From: Promicromonospora iranensis
GTDB taxonomy: Bacteria > Actinomycetota > Actinomycetes > Actinomycetales > Cellulomonadaceae
Reading direction: 5' to 3'
Assembly (NCBI RefSeq): GCF_028994805.1
Contig: NZ_JAJQQP010000002.1
Coordinates: 434,001 to 498,000, forward strand
Length of the DNA: 64,000 nucleotides
A program made the position numbers and the translations under genes. How positions within the stretch are numbered: position 1 is the first letter of the stretch; each line of letters opens with the position of its first letter. Shown here in pieces: positions 8,521 through 17,606 of the stretch. The notes below the pieces were generated by a model, which was not told the DNA's origin, did not search any database, and saw nothing but the letters and a program-made list of their open reading frames with translations.

Positions 8521-9777
8521 GTGATGACGTGGCGGATCGGGACCGTGATTTCCACAGGCAGGTCGTGGCGGGGGGCGTGCGAGCTCGAGGTGACGCTGGA
8601 CCGGCCCCTGCCGGGCCGGGACGCCCAGGCCGGTGAGGCCGGTGGCACCGTGCGTGCGCTCGCGTACACCGACCTCGTCGGTGCGCCCGGGCCGGGCGAG
8701 GCCGTGCTGCTCAACGTGTCCGCGCTCGCCCGCGGCCTCGGCACCGGCGGGTACGCCCTGGTGGTCGGGCCCGCCGCGGCCGGCACCCACCTCCCACCCG
8801 ACCCCGCCCCCGGTCCCGGACACCTCGTCAAGGCCCGCTACACGCCCCTGCAGACCATGGTGCTCGGCGTCGACGAGCAGGAGTCGCCGCACCACACGAC
8901 CCTGGCCGGCGCCGACAGCCTCGACGGCATGCCCGTCGTCGTCGCGGACCTGCACTCCGCGCTGCCCGCCGTCGTCGCAGGTCTGCGGCACGCCGCGGCC
9001 CGCACGGGTACCGACCCCGCCGGCCTGAAGGTCGCCTACGTCATGACCGACGGCGGTGCGCTGCCCGCGGCGTTCTCCCGCACCGTCGCCGCCCTGCGCG
9101 ACGCCGGCTGGCTGGAAACCTGCGTCACCGTCGGCCAGACCTTCGGCGGCGACCTGGAGGCCGTCACCGTGCACACCGGCCTCCTCGCCGCCCGCCACGT
9201 CGCCGGGTGCGACATCGCCGTCGTCACCCAGGGACCCGGCAACCTCGGCACCGGGACCCGGTGGGGCTACTCCGGCGTCGCCGCCGGGGAGGCCGTCAAC
9301 GCCGCCGCCACCCTGCACGGCCGCCCCGTCGCGTCCCTGCGCGTGTCCGGCGCCGACCCCCGCGACCGCCACCTCGGCATCTCCCACCACTCCCTGACCG
9401 CGTACACCAGGGTCGCCCTCGCCCCCGCCGACGTCCCCGTCCCCGTGCCCACCGCCGAGCTGGAGAGCCTGCCCACCTGGGGCATCCCGCTCACCCACCG
9501 CATCCGCGAACAGGCACAGACGCTCGCCGCCCCCGACGGGACCGGCCGCCACACCCCGCACACCCCGCACACCCCGCACACCCTGGTCGACGTCCCCGCC
9601 GACACCACCCTCCTCGACACCCTGCGCACCGCACCCGGCGGGCTGCGCACCATGGGCCGCGACCTCGACGCCGACCCCGCGTCCTTCGTCGCGGCAGCCG
9701 CCGCAGGCATCCACGCCCACCGGCTCGCCCAGCCCGACAACCAGCCCGACAACCAGCCCGGCAGCCTGCCCGCATGA
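8521..9777 (+). CDS. DUF3866 family protein
   Basis: A 418-residue protein matching the actinobacterial DUF3866 family, whose function is unknown. It begins TWRIGTVISTGRSWRGACEL and contains the conserved stretches YTPLQTMVLGVDEQES, PVVVADLHSALP, VTQGPGNLGTGTRWGYSG and SGADPRDRHLGISHHS. There is no signal peptide or membrane helix. Near the C terminus is a short low-complexity run of HTP repeats (9549-9582) and a repeated QPDN unit (9730-9757). The GTG start is chosen from the upstream TAGCCT; ATG 8524 is the alternative. Its stop overlaps the next start (ATGA), so it is the first gene of the MoxR-type operon. Confidence 0.75.
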   Translation: MMTWRIGTVISTGRSWRGACELEVTLDRPLPGRDAQAGEAGGTVRALAYTDLVGAPGPGEAVLLNVSALARGLGTGGYALVVGPAAAGTHLPPDPAPGPGHLVKARYTPLQTMVLGVDEQESPHHTTLAGADSLDGMPVVVADLHSALPAVVAGLRHAAARTGTDPAGLKVAYVMTDGGALPAAFSRTVAALRDAGWLETCVTVGQTFGGDLEAVTVHTGLLAARHVAGCDIAVVTQGPGNLGTGTRWGYSGVAAGEAVNAAATLHGRPVASLRVSGADPRDRHLGISHHSLTAYTRVALAPADVPVPVPTAELESLPTWGIPLTHRIREQAQTLAAPDGTGRHTPHTPHTPHTLVDVPADTTLLDTLRTAPGGLRTMGRDLDADPASFVAAAAAGIHAHRLAQPDNQPDNQPGSLPA

Positions 9778-10526
9778 GGCCCGCCATCCGCCTGACCGTC
9801 ACCGCCCTCCTGGTCACCGTCGTCGTGCTCGGCGCCGCCACCGCCACCCCCTGGCGCTTCAGCCCGCCCCACCTGCCCACCCCGGAGCTCTCCCTGCCCG
9901 ACCAGTCACCACCGAGCCCCGACACCAGCCGACGCCCCATGGACCAGCCCCTCGACACCGGCACAGAGAACCCCTGGATCGGCCTCGTCATCGCCGTCCT
10001 CCTCGCACTCCTGGTCATCGCCCTCGTCACCGCCGTGGCCCGCAAGCTCCTCGCCCTGCGCCGGCAACGCATCGACACCACACCCGACAACCTCACCGCC
10101 GGCACCGCCACCGGCAGCCTCGGCGACGCCGTCGACCTGCCCGAGCTCCAGGACGCCGTCAGCCGCGCCCTCGCCCACCTCGACGGGCACGCCCGCCCCC
10201 GCGACGCCGTCGTCGCCGCCTGGGTAGCCCTCGAAGAAGCCGCCGAACGCGCAGGCGCCCACCGCGACCCAGCCCAGACCCCCACCGAGTTCGCCGGCAC
10301 CGTCCTCGCCGCCACCCCCGCACCACCCGCCGCCGTCACCCGCCTGCGCACCCTCTACCAACGCGCCCGCTTCACCGACCGGCCCATCGACCGCCCCGCC
10401 GTCGCCCAGGCCCGCGAGGCGCTCGCGGACATCGCGCGCAGCCTCGACATCGACAAGCCCTCGCCGGACGCCGAGAGCGATCTCCCCCAGGGTCCCGAGG
10501 CCGGTACCGGACGGGGCCCGGCGTGA
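9774..10526 (+). CDS. DUF4129-domain membrane protein
   Basis: A 250-residue protein with a membrane helix at about 7-24 and a second at about 68-92. A cytoplasmic DUF4129-type helical domain follows (ELQDAVSRALAHLDGHARPRDAVVAAWVALEEAAERAG ... TPTEFAGTVL ... YQRARFTD). Such proteins sit beside MoxR and DUF58 genes and are thought to belong to the same envelope-associated complex. ATGA overlap couples it to the gene before. The actual function is unknown. Confidence 0.75.
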   Translation: MRPAIRLTVTALLVTVVVLGAATATPWRFSPPHLPTPELSLPDQSPPSPDTSRRPMDQPLDTGTENPWIGLVIAVLLALLVIALVTAVARKLLALRRQRIDTTPDNLTAGTATGSLGDAVDLPELQDAVSRALAHLDGHARPRDAVVAAWVALEEAAERAGAHRDPAQTPTEFAGTVLAATPAPPAAVTRLRTLYQRARFTDRPIDRPAVAQAREALADIARSLDIDKPSPDAESDLPQGPEAGTGRGPA

Positions 10527-11032
10527 GGTCAGGCGTGAGGAACTGGAACTGGCGGCGCATCGCCACCATCACCGTCGTGACAGCCCTGGCCGCCGCCGGC
10601 CTCGTCTTCTGGAGCGTCATCGACCCGGCGCACGCCTACGCCGCGACAGCACTCGCCGCCGCGCTGAGCATCCTGTGGTCGGCCACCGACGCCACCACCG
10701 ACGACCCCGAATGGCCCCAGCTCTTCGTCGTGGCCCGCGCCGGCGGACGCCACGACGTGTCCGACCTCGGCTGGTCCGTGTTCGGCCGCGACGGCCACGT
10801 CACCGACCGCGTGGTGCGCCGCATCCGCGCCCTCGCCGCCGACCGGCTCCGCGCCCACGGCGTCGACCCGTCCGACCCCGACTCCGAGCCCGACGCCGAA
10901 CGCCTCCTCGGCGCTCGCGTCGTGCGCCAGCTCAAGTCCCGCCAACCGCCCACGGCGCGCACCGTACAGACCTGGCTCGATGCGATAGAACGCCTCGGTG
11001 CCGCACCGACCACCGAGGAGAACCGTGCCTGA
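10523..11032 (+). CDS. Small membrane protein of the MoxR operon
   Basis: A 169-residue protein with two membrane helices (about 10-30 and 37-53). A soluble part of about 110 residues without a recognised domain follows. The GTG start overlaps the previous stop, and its own stop overlaps the MoxR GTG start. Position and coupling suggest a component of the MoxR/DUF58 system. It is unlike anything I can name. Confidence 0.65.
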   Translation: MRSGVRNWNWRRIATITVVTALAAAGLVFWSVIDPAHAYAATALAAALSILWSATDATTDDPEWPQLFVVARAGGRHDVSDLGWSVFGRDGHVTDRVVRRIRALAADRLRAHGVDPSDPDSEPDAERLLGARVVRQLKSRQPPTARTVQTWLDAIERLGAAPTTEENRA

Positions 11033-12035
11033 CCGCACCACCCCGCCGACCACCCCGCAGGCCGGCCCGGCGCCCCTGCCTGTCGCCGACGTCGCAGCGC
11101 TCGGCGAACGAGTCCTCGCCGAGGTCGGCACCGCCGTCGTCGGTATGCGCGACGCGCTCCAGACAGCCCTCGCGACCATCCTCGCCGGAGGCCACGTCCT
11201 CTTCGAGGACGTACCCGGCCTCGGCAAGACCCTCGCCGCGCGCTCGCTGGCCACCGCTCTCGGCCTCGACTTCGCCCGCCTCCAGTGCACCCCCGACCTG
11301 CTGCCCGCCGACATCACCGGCTCCTCCGTCTTCGACCCCGCCACCCGCACCTTCGAGTTCCGCCCCGGACCCGTCTTCACCGGCCTCTTCCTCGCCGACG
11401 AGATCAACCGCACCGCCCCGAAGACCCAGTCCGCGCTCCTCGAGGCGATGGCCGAACGACAGGTCTCCATCGAAGGCACCAGCCGCGCCCTGCCCAACCC
11501 CTTCCACGTGCTGGCCACCTCCAACCCCGTCGAGTACGAAGGCACCTACCCCCTGCCCGAGGCCCAGCTCGACCGCTTTATGGTCCGCCTCGCGGTCGGC
11601 TACCCCGACCGCACCCAGGAGACCGAGGTCCTCACCCGGCGCCTCGCCCGCAAGCAGGAGGCCACCACCGTCGCCCAGGTCGTCGACCCCGCCACCGTCC
11701 GCGCCATGCAGGCAGGGACCGAACAGGTCGCCGTCGACCCCGACGTCGTCCGCTACTGCGTCGACCTCACCGCCGCCACGCGCGGCCACCAGGCCCTCGA
11801 GGTCGGCGCCTCACCCCGCGGCTCACAGAACCTCGTCCTCCTCGCCCGTGCCATCGCCGTCCTCGACGGACGCGACTACGTCCTGCCCGAGGACGTCAAG
11901 CGCATCGCCGTCCCCGTCCTCGCCCACCGGATCACCCTGACCCCCACCGCCTGGGCGTCGGCCACCCGGCCCGAGACCATCGTCGCCGACCTCCTGCACA
12001 CCGTCCCCACCCCCGCCACGGTCCCCACCCGATGA
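11025..12035 (+). CDS. MoxR-family AAA+ ATPase
   Basis: A 336-residue AAA+ ATPase of the MoxR (AAA_3) family, chaperone-like enzymes that activate or assemble partner proteins, usually von Willebrand-type DUF58 proteins. Walker A is PGLGKT and Walker B is LFLADEINR. Sensor 1 is ATSNPVEYEGTYPLPEAQLDRF, and the AAA lid (GASPRGSQNLV) is present. The start GTG 11025 has a GAGGAG site five bases upstream and overlaps the previous stop. Upstream in-frame codons at 10998 lie within the preceding gene and are rejected. It is the catalytic centre of the operon. Confidence 0.92.
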   Translation: MPDRTTPPTTPQAGPAPLPVADVAALGERVLAEVGTAVVGMRDALQTALATILAGGHVLFEDVPGLGKTLAARSLATALGLDFARLQCTPDLLPADITGSSVFDPATRTFEFRPGPVFTGLFLADEINRTAPKTQSALLEAMAERQVSIEGTSRALPNPFHVLATSNPVEYEGTYPLPEAQLDRFMVRLAVGYPDRTQETEVLTRRLARKQEATTVAQVVDPATVRAMQAGTEQVAVDPDVVRYCVDLTAATRGHQALEVGASPRGSQNLVLLARAIAVLDGRDYVLPEDVKRIAVPVLAHRITLTPTAWASATRPETIVADLLHTVPTPATVPTR

Positions 12036-13429
12036 CCGTCGGCGGCCTCATCGTCGCCCGCGGACGAACCTCCCAGGGCACACCAGCAGACGGCCACCAC
12101 GGCTGGCGACCCACCTCCGCGTACACCGCCGCCATCGCCACCGGCGTCCTCCTGCTCACCACCAGCCTCCTCGCCGGGCGCGCCGACATCGCCCTCATCG
12201 GCATACCCGGCCTCCTCGCCGCCACCTGGGCCCACACCACCCGCCCCACCACACCCCTGCGCGCCACCCTCCACGAACCACCCGGCACCACCACACCCGG
12301 CGAGCTCGCCGCCACGCTCCACCTCACCACCACCCCCGACACCGGCCCCACCGCCGACGTCATCCACCTCCGCATCACCGCCACCGGACACCGCGACACC
12401 CACCTGGCACTCACCGCACGAGCCACCGAGGATCCCGCCGGTAGCACCACCGGACGCCAGGTGCCGCTCCGCCTCTCGTCCGTACGCACCGGCCCCCAGG
12501 AGACCTTCACCGTCGACCTGCGCGGATCCCGGCACCGCACCTGGGAGGAAGAACCCACCCAGGTCCGCGGCGCCACCCGCCTCGTCCTCCCCGGCGCCGC
12601 CCCGCTCGGCCGACTCCCCCTGCCCCGACGGCTCCGCGGCCTCACCGGACCACACTCCTCCCGCCGCCTCGGCGACGGCACAGAGCTCCGCGACATCCAC
12701 CCCTTCACCCCGGGCGACCGACTCCGCCGGATCGACTGGCGCACCACCGCCCGCCGCTCCCCCGAGCTCGACACCCTCTACGTCCGCCGCACCTACTCCA
12801 CCGCCGAAGCCACAGCGGTACTCGTCGTCGACTCCCGCGACGAGGTAGGACCCGACATCCGCACCTGGCGCGGCTACGGAACCCTCCGCGTCGACGAGCC
12901 CACGTCACTCGACCTCGCCCGCCACGCCGCAGCCTCCGTCGCCACCGCCCTCGTCGACGCCGGCGACCGCGTCGGCCTCGAAGACCTCGCCCGCCGACGC
13001 CGCCCCCTGCCACCCGCAGCCGGACGCCGCCACCTCCGCCGCCTCGTGCACGGACTCGCGCTGGCCCACCCGAAAGACCCCGCCTCACTGCACCGCGTCC
13101 GCCCACCACAGCTCCCGGCCGACGCCATCGTCTACCTCTTCACCACCCTGCTCGACGACGAACCCCTGCACCTCGTCCGCACCTGGCACACCATGGGCCA
13201 CCCCGTCGTCGTCATCGACACCCTCCCCGACGTCCGCCACGTCCTCGAGCACCACCTCGCGATCGCATGGCGCATCGCCCGCCTCGAACGCGAGGACCGC
13301 ATCACCGCCCTCGACGGCGAAGGCGCCCCCGTCATCAGCTGGGCCGGATCCCGGCGCGACCAGGCCACCGTCCGCTTCGAAGCCCTCGCCCGCGCGACCC
13401 AACGCCACGTACCCGGACGCATCCCATGA
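12032..13429 (+). CDS. DUF58 / vWA-like protein, MoxR partner
   Basis: A 465-residue protein with two membrane helices near the N terminus (about 32-70), an immunoglobulin-like extracytoplasmic stretch, and then the DUF58 core. The core includes GDGTELRDIHPFTPGDRLRRIDWRTTARR and VLVVDSRDE, the latter like the metal site of von Willebrand A domains. DUF58 proteins work with the MoxR ATPase encoded just upstream. The two genes are coupled by ATGA. Codons end almost always in C. Confidence 0.88.
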   Translation: MTVGGLIVARGRTSQGTPADGHHGWRPTSAYTAAIATGVLLLTTSLLAGRADIALIGIPGLLAATWAHTTRPTTPLRATLHEPPGTTTPGELAATLHLTTTPDTGPTADVIHLRITATGHRDTHLALTARATEDPAGSTTGRQVPLRLSSVRTGPQETFTVDLRGSRHRTWEEEPTQVRGATRLVLPGAAPLGRLPLPRRLRGLTGPHSSRRLGDGTELRDIHPFTPGDRLRRIDWRTTARRSPELDTLYVRRTYSTAEATAVLVVDSRDEVGPDIRTWRGYGTLRVDEPTSLDLARHAAASVATALVDAGDRVGLEDLARRRRPLPPAAGRRHLRRLVHGLALAHPKDPASLHRVRPPQLPADAIVYLFTTLLDDEPLHLVRTWHTMGHPVVVIDTLPDVRHVLEHHLAIAWRIARLEREDRITALDGEGAPVISWAGSRRDQATVRFEALARATQRHVPGRIP

Positions 13430-14034
13430 TCCCCAGCCCCCTCACCCCCCTCGTCCGGCGCATCACGCTCCACCTCGCCGACCCCGCACGCCGACCCCTG
13501 CCCACGATCACCGTCCACACCCGGCCCACCCTCCGCGGCTGGACCTTCCGCGCCGCCCTCCTCGCCCTCGTCCCGCTCCTGCTCTTCACCGCCGCAGCAC
13601 GCACACCCGGGATCCCCCACAGCGTCACCCTCACCATCGCCGCCCTCGCCACCGGCCTCGTCGTCGTCCACCCCACCCCCACCACAGCCGGCGGCGTCAT
13701 CGCCGTCGCCGCAGTGCTCTTCTGGGGCTTCACCAGCGAACCCTTCGACCCCTGGGCCCTCGCCGTCGCCCTCCTCGCCCACCTCCTCGCCCGCACCACC
13801 TGGTGGGCCGCCCACGTCCCACCCCAAGGACACGCCGAGATCGCAGCACTCCTCACCAGCTGGCGGCGCGACCTCACCGTCCTCGCCGCCACCGCCCTCC
13901 TCGGCGCCCTCGCCATGCTCGCCTCCGGAACCACCGTCCAGGGCGCCGTCCTGCTCGCGGCGCTCGCCGTGGTCGGCCTCGTGCTCGTCGCACTGGCGAC
14001 CGACGGCTCCTCGCGTGACGATGGACGGAGCTGA
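13426..14034 (+). CDS. Polytopic membrane protein ending the MoxR operon
   Basis: A 202-residue protein with about five to six membrane helices (approximate positions 40-57, 66-82, 90-105, 110-125, 150-166, 172-188) and a hydrophilic N terminus. ATGA coupling to the DUF58 gene places it in the same operon. In related operons this position often holds a transglutaminase-like TgpA protein, but no such domain is present here. Function unknown. Confidence 0.65.
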   Translation: MIPSPLTPLVRRITLHLADPARRPLPTITVHTRPTLRGWTFRAALLALVPLLLFTAAARTPGIPHSVTLTIAALATGLVVVHPTPTTAGGVIAVAAVLFWGFTSEPFDPWALAVALLAHLLARTTWWAAHVPPQGHAEIAALLTSWRRDLTVLAATALLGALAMLASGTTVQGAVLLAALAVVGLVLVALATDGSSRDDGRS

Positions 14035-14101
14035 CGACCCAGCTCGTCCGAGGAGTGGCCGCACGAGCGGCCCGAGCATCGCCGGAAGAGGAGGACCCCA
14101 C

Positions 14102-14614
14102 ATGTCCCCGAAGCTGCCCCGCTACACCGTCCCGTCCCTCAGCCCGGAGGAGGGGGCCAAGGTCGCGGAGATTCTCCAGGAGCGGCTGCACGCGCTGAAC
14201 GACCTGCACCTCACCCTCAAGCACGTGCACTGGAACGTGGTGGGGCCGCACTTCATCGGCGTCCACGAGATGCTCGACCCGCAGGTCGACGCCGTGCGGG
14301 CGATGGTCGACCAGATCGCCGAGCGCATCGCCACCCTCGGCAGCGTGCCGGTGGGTACGCCCGGCGCCCTCGTCGCCGCCCGCAGCTGGGAGGACTACGA
14401 GCTGGGCCGGGCCCCCGCGATCGAGCACCTGGCAGCGCTCGACGACGTCTACGACTCCGTGATCACGTTCCACCGCAAGGCCGCCGACGACACCGCCGAC
14501 CTCGACGACGTGACGAACGACCTGCTCATCGGCCACCTGCACGACCTCGAGCAGTTCCACTGGTTCGTCCGTGCGCACCTGGAGTCGGCATCCGGGGCGA
14601 TCCCCGGGACCTGA
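14102..14614 (+). CDS. dps: Dps family DNA-binding ferritin-like protein
   Basis: A 170-residue Dps protein that stores iron by oxidising Fe(II) with peroxide inside a dodecamer and shields DNA. The intersubunit ferroxidase site is visible as HVHWNVVGPHFIGVHEMLDPQ with a second helix beginning VDAVRAMVDQIAER. The four-helix ferritin fold is complete. The N terminus is short with a few basic residues. ATG 14102 has an AGAGGAGG site. It ends at a hairpin shared with ectD. No regulatory box was recognised upstream. Confidence 0.95.
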   Translation: MSPKLPRYTVPSLSPEEGAKVAEILQERLHALNDLHLTLKHVHWNVVGPHFIGVHEMLDPQVDAVRAMVDQIAERIATLGSVPVGTPGALVAARSWEDYELGRAPAIEHLAALDDVYDSVITFHRKAADDTADLDDVTNDLLIGHLHDLEQFHWFVRAHLESASGAIPGT

Positions 14615-14648
14615 CCCGCACCGTCATCCCGACGGCGACCCGCACGAC

Positions 14649-14684
14649 GGAAGCCCCAGGCCACCCGGGTGACCTGGGGCTTCC
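14649..14684. terminator. Bidirectional terminator between dps and ectD
   Basis: Twelve-base perfect arms (GGAAGCCCCAGG / CCTGGGGCTTCC), continued past one mismatch by an inner CACC/GGTG pair. It sits between two convergent genes, so it can end both transcripts. Confidence 0.75.
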
Positions 14685-14720
14685 GGCATCCCGCGGGGGC
14701 GAGCCCCGGCGCGTCCGGCG

Positions 14721-15647
14721 TCAGCCGACCGGGGTGAAGTCCCGGGTACCGAGGAAGGTCGGGCGCGCCGCGTCCGCCGCGAACGGCTCGACCGCCGTGT
14801 TCTCCACGCTGTTGTAGACGAGGAAGATGTTCGACCTCGGGTACGGCGAGATGTTGCCGTTCGAGCCGTGCATGCAGTTGCAGTCGAACATGATCGCGCT
14901 GCCTGCCTTGCCCGCGAGCACGTCGATGCCGTGCTCGTCGGCCATCCGCGTGAGGATGTCCTCGTCGGGGGTACCGGCGTTCTGCATCACCAGGGACGAC
15001 TTGTAGTTGTCGTTCGGCGTCTTGCCCGTGCAGGAGACGTACGTCTTGTGCGTCCCCGGCATGATCATCAGCGGACCGTTGAACGAGTAGTTGTCGGTCA
15101 GCGAGATCGAGATGCTGACGGTCCGCATGCGCGGGAGGCCGTCCTCGGCGTGCCAGGTCTCGAAGTCCGAGTGCCACGCGAAGTCACCGCCGCCGAACCC
15201 GGGCTTCAGGTTGACCCGGCTCTGGTGGATGTAGACGTCCGAGCCGAGGATCTGGCGGGCCCGGCCCACGACCCGCGGGTCGTTCGCGATGCGGGCGAAG
15301 ACGTCGCTGGACTTGTGCACCTCGAAGATCGTGCGCACCTGCTGCGACGTTCCCTCGACGATCGTGCGCTCGTCGGCGCGCACCACGGGGTCGGTGGACA
15401 TCCGTCGGAGCTCCGCCCGGAACTCCTCGACCTCCGCCGGTGTGACGAGGTCCTCGAACACGAGGTACCCGTTGCGGTCGAACCCGTCCAGGTGCTCCTG
15501 CTCCATCGGGCCGTCGGCCGCGTTGCCCCAGACCACCTTGTCCTGGCGCGTTATCTCGGATGCCGGTCCCTCCACCCGCGTGGGGTACAGGTCGGCAGGC
15601 TGCTCGGTGGGATGGTGCTCGGTCTTGCTGATTGCGTCCGTCGTCAT
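14721..15647 (-). CDS. ectD: Ectoine 5-hydroxylase EctD
   Basis: A non-haem Fe(II)/2-oxoglutarate dioxygenase that converts ectoine to 5-hydroxyectoine in the cytoplasm. The 308-residue protein carries the EctD signature [20 protein letters not shown] around 156-175. Iron ligands H159, D161 and H260 are visible. The start ATG overlaps the ectC stop (ATGA), so translation is coupled. It is the last gene of ectABCD. Together with ectC it lies beyond a strong spacer hairpin and may be expressed at a different level from ectAB. Confidence 0.97.
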   Translation of the reverse strand: MTTDAISKTEHHPTEQPADLYPTRVEGPASEITRQDKVVWGNAADGPMEQEHLDGFDRNGYLVFEDLVTPAEVEEFRAELRRMSTDPVVRADERTIVEGTSQQVRTIFEVHKSSDVFARIANDPRVVGRARQILGSDVYIHQSRVNLKPGFGGGDFAWHSDFETWHAEDGLPRMRTVSISISLTDNYSFNGPLMIMPGTHKTYVSCTGKTPNDNYKSSLVMQNAGTPDEDILTRMADEHGIDVLAGKAGSAIMFDCNCMHGSNGNISPYPRSNIFLVYNSVENTAVEPFAADAARPTFLGTRDFTPVG

Positions 15648-16045
15648 ACGGCGGCCTCCTCTTCCTTGATCAGCGGATACACGCCATCGGCGTCATGCAC
15701 CTCCCGCCCGGTCACGGGCGGGTTGAAGGCGCACGCCATCCGCAGGTCGGTAAATGCACGCACCGTGTGCTTCTCGTTGCCGTCCAGCAGGTAGAGCGTC
15801 CCGTCGGACAGCTCGTGGACCTCGCCGGTCTCGCGGTTGACCAGCTCTCCGGTGCCGCCCACGCAGTAGACCGCCTCGAAATGGTTCGCGTACCACATGT
15901 CGGTCTCCGTGCCGGCGTACAGGACGGTGTCGTGGAACGAGAAGCCCACGCCCTCCTTCGCCAGCACGAACCGCCGGCTGCGCCAGGTCTCCGCCTTGAC
16001 GTCCCGGTCGGTGCCGTCGAGATCGGCCAGTCGAGTGACTATCAT
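15644..16045 (-). CDS. ectC: L-ectoine synthase EctC
   Basis: A 133-residue cupin enzyme that cyclises N-gamma-acetyl-L-2,4-diaminobutyrate to ectoine. The protein has the family start [21 protein letters not shown]. It also has the cupin stretches [33 protein letters not shown] and [30 protein letters not shown], with the metal-binding Glu, Tyr and His in the usual places. ATG 16045 has an AAAGGAA site. It is separated from ectB by 146 bases holding a 17-bp hairpin. Confidence 0.97.
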   Translation of the reverse strand: MIVTRLADLDGTDRDVKAETWRSRRFVLAKEGVGFSFHDTVLYAGTETDMWYANHFEAVYCVGGTGELVNRETGEVHELSDGTLYLLDGNEKHTVRAFTDLRMACAFNPPVTGREVHDADGVYPLIKEEEAAV

Positions 16046-16141
16046 TTTGTGTTCCTTTCCTCGGGGGGCGGTTCTCGCCCTGCAGGCCTGGCCCGCGTTC
16101 GGTCCTTCAGCCCAGGGCCACGTTGCAGGGCCCCGCGGCGC

Positions 16142-16181
16142 AGGGCTCTGCGCCGCAGAGAAGACTGCGGCGCAGAGCCCT
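16142..16181 (-). terminator. Perfect 17-bp hairpin in the ectB-ectC spacer
   Basis: The arms at 16142-16158 and 16165-16181 are exact reverse complements with a six-base loop (AGAAGA on the plus strand). No U tract follows. It could partly terminate after ectB, or be an RNA-processing or stability hairpin that sets the ratio of ectAB to ectCD. Confidence 0.7.
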
Positions 16182-16191
16182 TGCGGCAGTG

Positions 16192-17505
16192 CTACTTCGC
16201 TGCGGCGAGATGCGCGACGGGCGCACCGAGGACCTCGTCCGCCGCCGCCGCGATGATGTCGATGCCGGACCGCAGCTCGTCGGAGGTGATCGTCAGAGCC
16301 GGCATGGTCTTGAGCACCTCGTCCTCGGGTCCGGACGTCTCGACCAGCAGGCCGCGCTCGTACGATGCCGCGGCGATCCTCGAGGCGGCGGAGGTGTCCG
16401 GGAACTTGATGCCCGTGAGGAAGCCGCGGCCCTTGACCACGGCGCCCTCGTACCCGCCGGCGATCCGCGCCAGGCCGTCGTGCAGCTCGTTGCCGCGCTC
16501 CTTGACGGTCTGCGCGAACGTGCCGTCGGACCAGAACTCGTTCAGCGCAGCGGTACCCGTGACGAACGACGGGTTCTGCCCGCGGAACGTGCCGTTGTGC
16601 TCGCCCGGCTCCCACTGGTCCAGCTCGGGCCGGATCAGCGTGAGCGCCATCGACAGCCCGAAGCCGGAGATCGACTTGGAGAGGCAGACGATGTCCGGGA
16701 CGATCCCGGCCTCCTCGAAGCTGAAGAATTCCCCGGTGCGGCCGCAGCCGGCCTGCACGTCGTCGAGGATCAGCAGGATCTCATGGGCGCGGCAGAGCTC
16801 GGACAGGGCGCGCAGCCACTCGGGCCGCGCGGCGCTGAGGCCGCCCTCACCCTGGACGGACTCCACGATGATCGCGGCGGGCTTGTCGACACCCGACCCG
16901 CTGTCGCTGAGCACCCGCTCGAGCCACAGGAAGTCCTCCGTGGCGCCGGAGAAGTAGTCGTCGTACGGGATCTTCGAGCTGTTCGTGAGCGGCAGGCCGG
17001 CGCCGTTGCGCTTCATCGAGTTCCCGGTCACCGACAGCGCGCCCAGCGTCATGCCGTGGAACGCGTTGGTGAACGAGAGGATGTGCTGGCGGCCGGTCAC
17101 CTTGCGGGCGAGCTTGAGCGCGCTCTCCACGGAGTTCGTCCCGGTCGGGCCGGGGAACATGACCTTGTAGTCCAGGTCGCGCGGCGCCAGGATCCGGTCC
17201 CTGAACGTCGTCAGGAACTCGCGCTTGGCCACGGTGTGCATGTCGAGCGAGTGCACGATCCCGCCGCTGCGCAGGTACTCGATCAGGGCCTCGAGCAGCA
17301 CCGGGTGGTTGTGCCCGTAGTTGAGCGCACCCGCCCCTGCGAAGAAGTCGAGGTAACTTCGGCCGTCCTCAGCGTGCAGCGTGCTGCCCGCGGCGGTCGT
17401 GAACGTCGCGGGCCAGTTCCGGCAGTAGCTGCGGACCTGGGACTCGAGCTCGTCGAAGATGCTGGTCGAGGACATGCCTGTAGGCATAGCGGTATTCGGG
17501 CGCAT
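16192..17505 (-). CDS. ectB: L-2,4-diaminobutyrate transaminase EctB
   Basis: A 437-residue PLP-dependent class III aminotransferase that makes L-2,4-diaminobutyrate from aspartate semialdehyde with glutamate. The PLP lysine is K277 in [13 protein letters not shown], and [14 protein letters not shown] holds the Asp that pairs with the pyridine nitrogen. The family stretches [18 protein letters not shown] and [19 protein letters not shown] are present. ATG 17505 is chosen because GGAAGGAG lies five bases upstream. The in-frame GTG at 17517 is inside that site. Confidence 0.97.
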   Translation of the reverse strand: MRPNTAMPTGMSSTSIFDELESQVRSYCRNWPATFTTAAGSTLHAEDGRSYLDFFAGAGALNYGHNHPVLLEALIEYLRSGGIVHSLDMHTVAKREFLTTFRDRILAPRDLDYKVMFPGPTGTNSVESALKLARKVTGRQHILSFTNAFHGMTLGALSVTGNSMKRNGAGLPLTNSSKIPYDDYFSGATEDFLWLERVLSDSGSGVDKPAAIIVESVQGEGGLSAARPEWLRALSELCRAHEILLILDDVQAGCGRTGEFFSFEEAGIVPDIVCLSKSISGFGLSMALTLIRPELDQWEPGEHNGTFRGQNPSFVTGTAALNEFWSDGTFAQTVKERGNELHDGLARIAGGYEGAVVKGRGFLTGIKFPDTSAASRIAAASYERGLLVETSGPEDEVLKTMPALTITSDELRSGIDIIAAAADEVLGAPVAHLAAAK

Positions 17506-17606
17506 GGCTCCTTCCACGGTCCGGTCCTGTGGACCGGACTCGGCTGTGGTAGATCGGTTCTTCTGCAGTTATCTGGGGTTTGACTTCTGGATCGACCTGG
17601 ACGCGG

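Noticed and set aside
9549-9582. Direct repeats (HTP codons) as a possible regulatory array
   Set aside because: In-frame coding low complexity within the DUF3866 protein, without spacers or symmetry.
17506-17517. Earlier GTG start for ectB
   Set aside because: It lies within the GGAAGGAG ribosome site of ATG 17505.
16123-17583. 486-codon plus-strand frame opposite ectB
   Set aside because: Antisense to a clear EctB with all catalytic residues; the frame's translation is low-complexity Arg/Gly/Val-rich.
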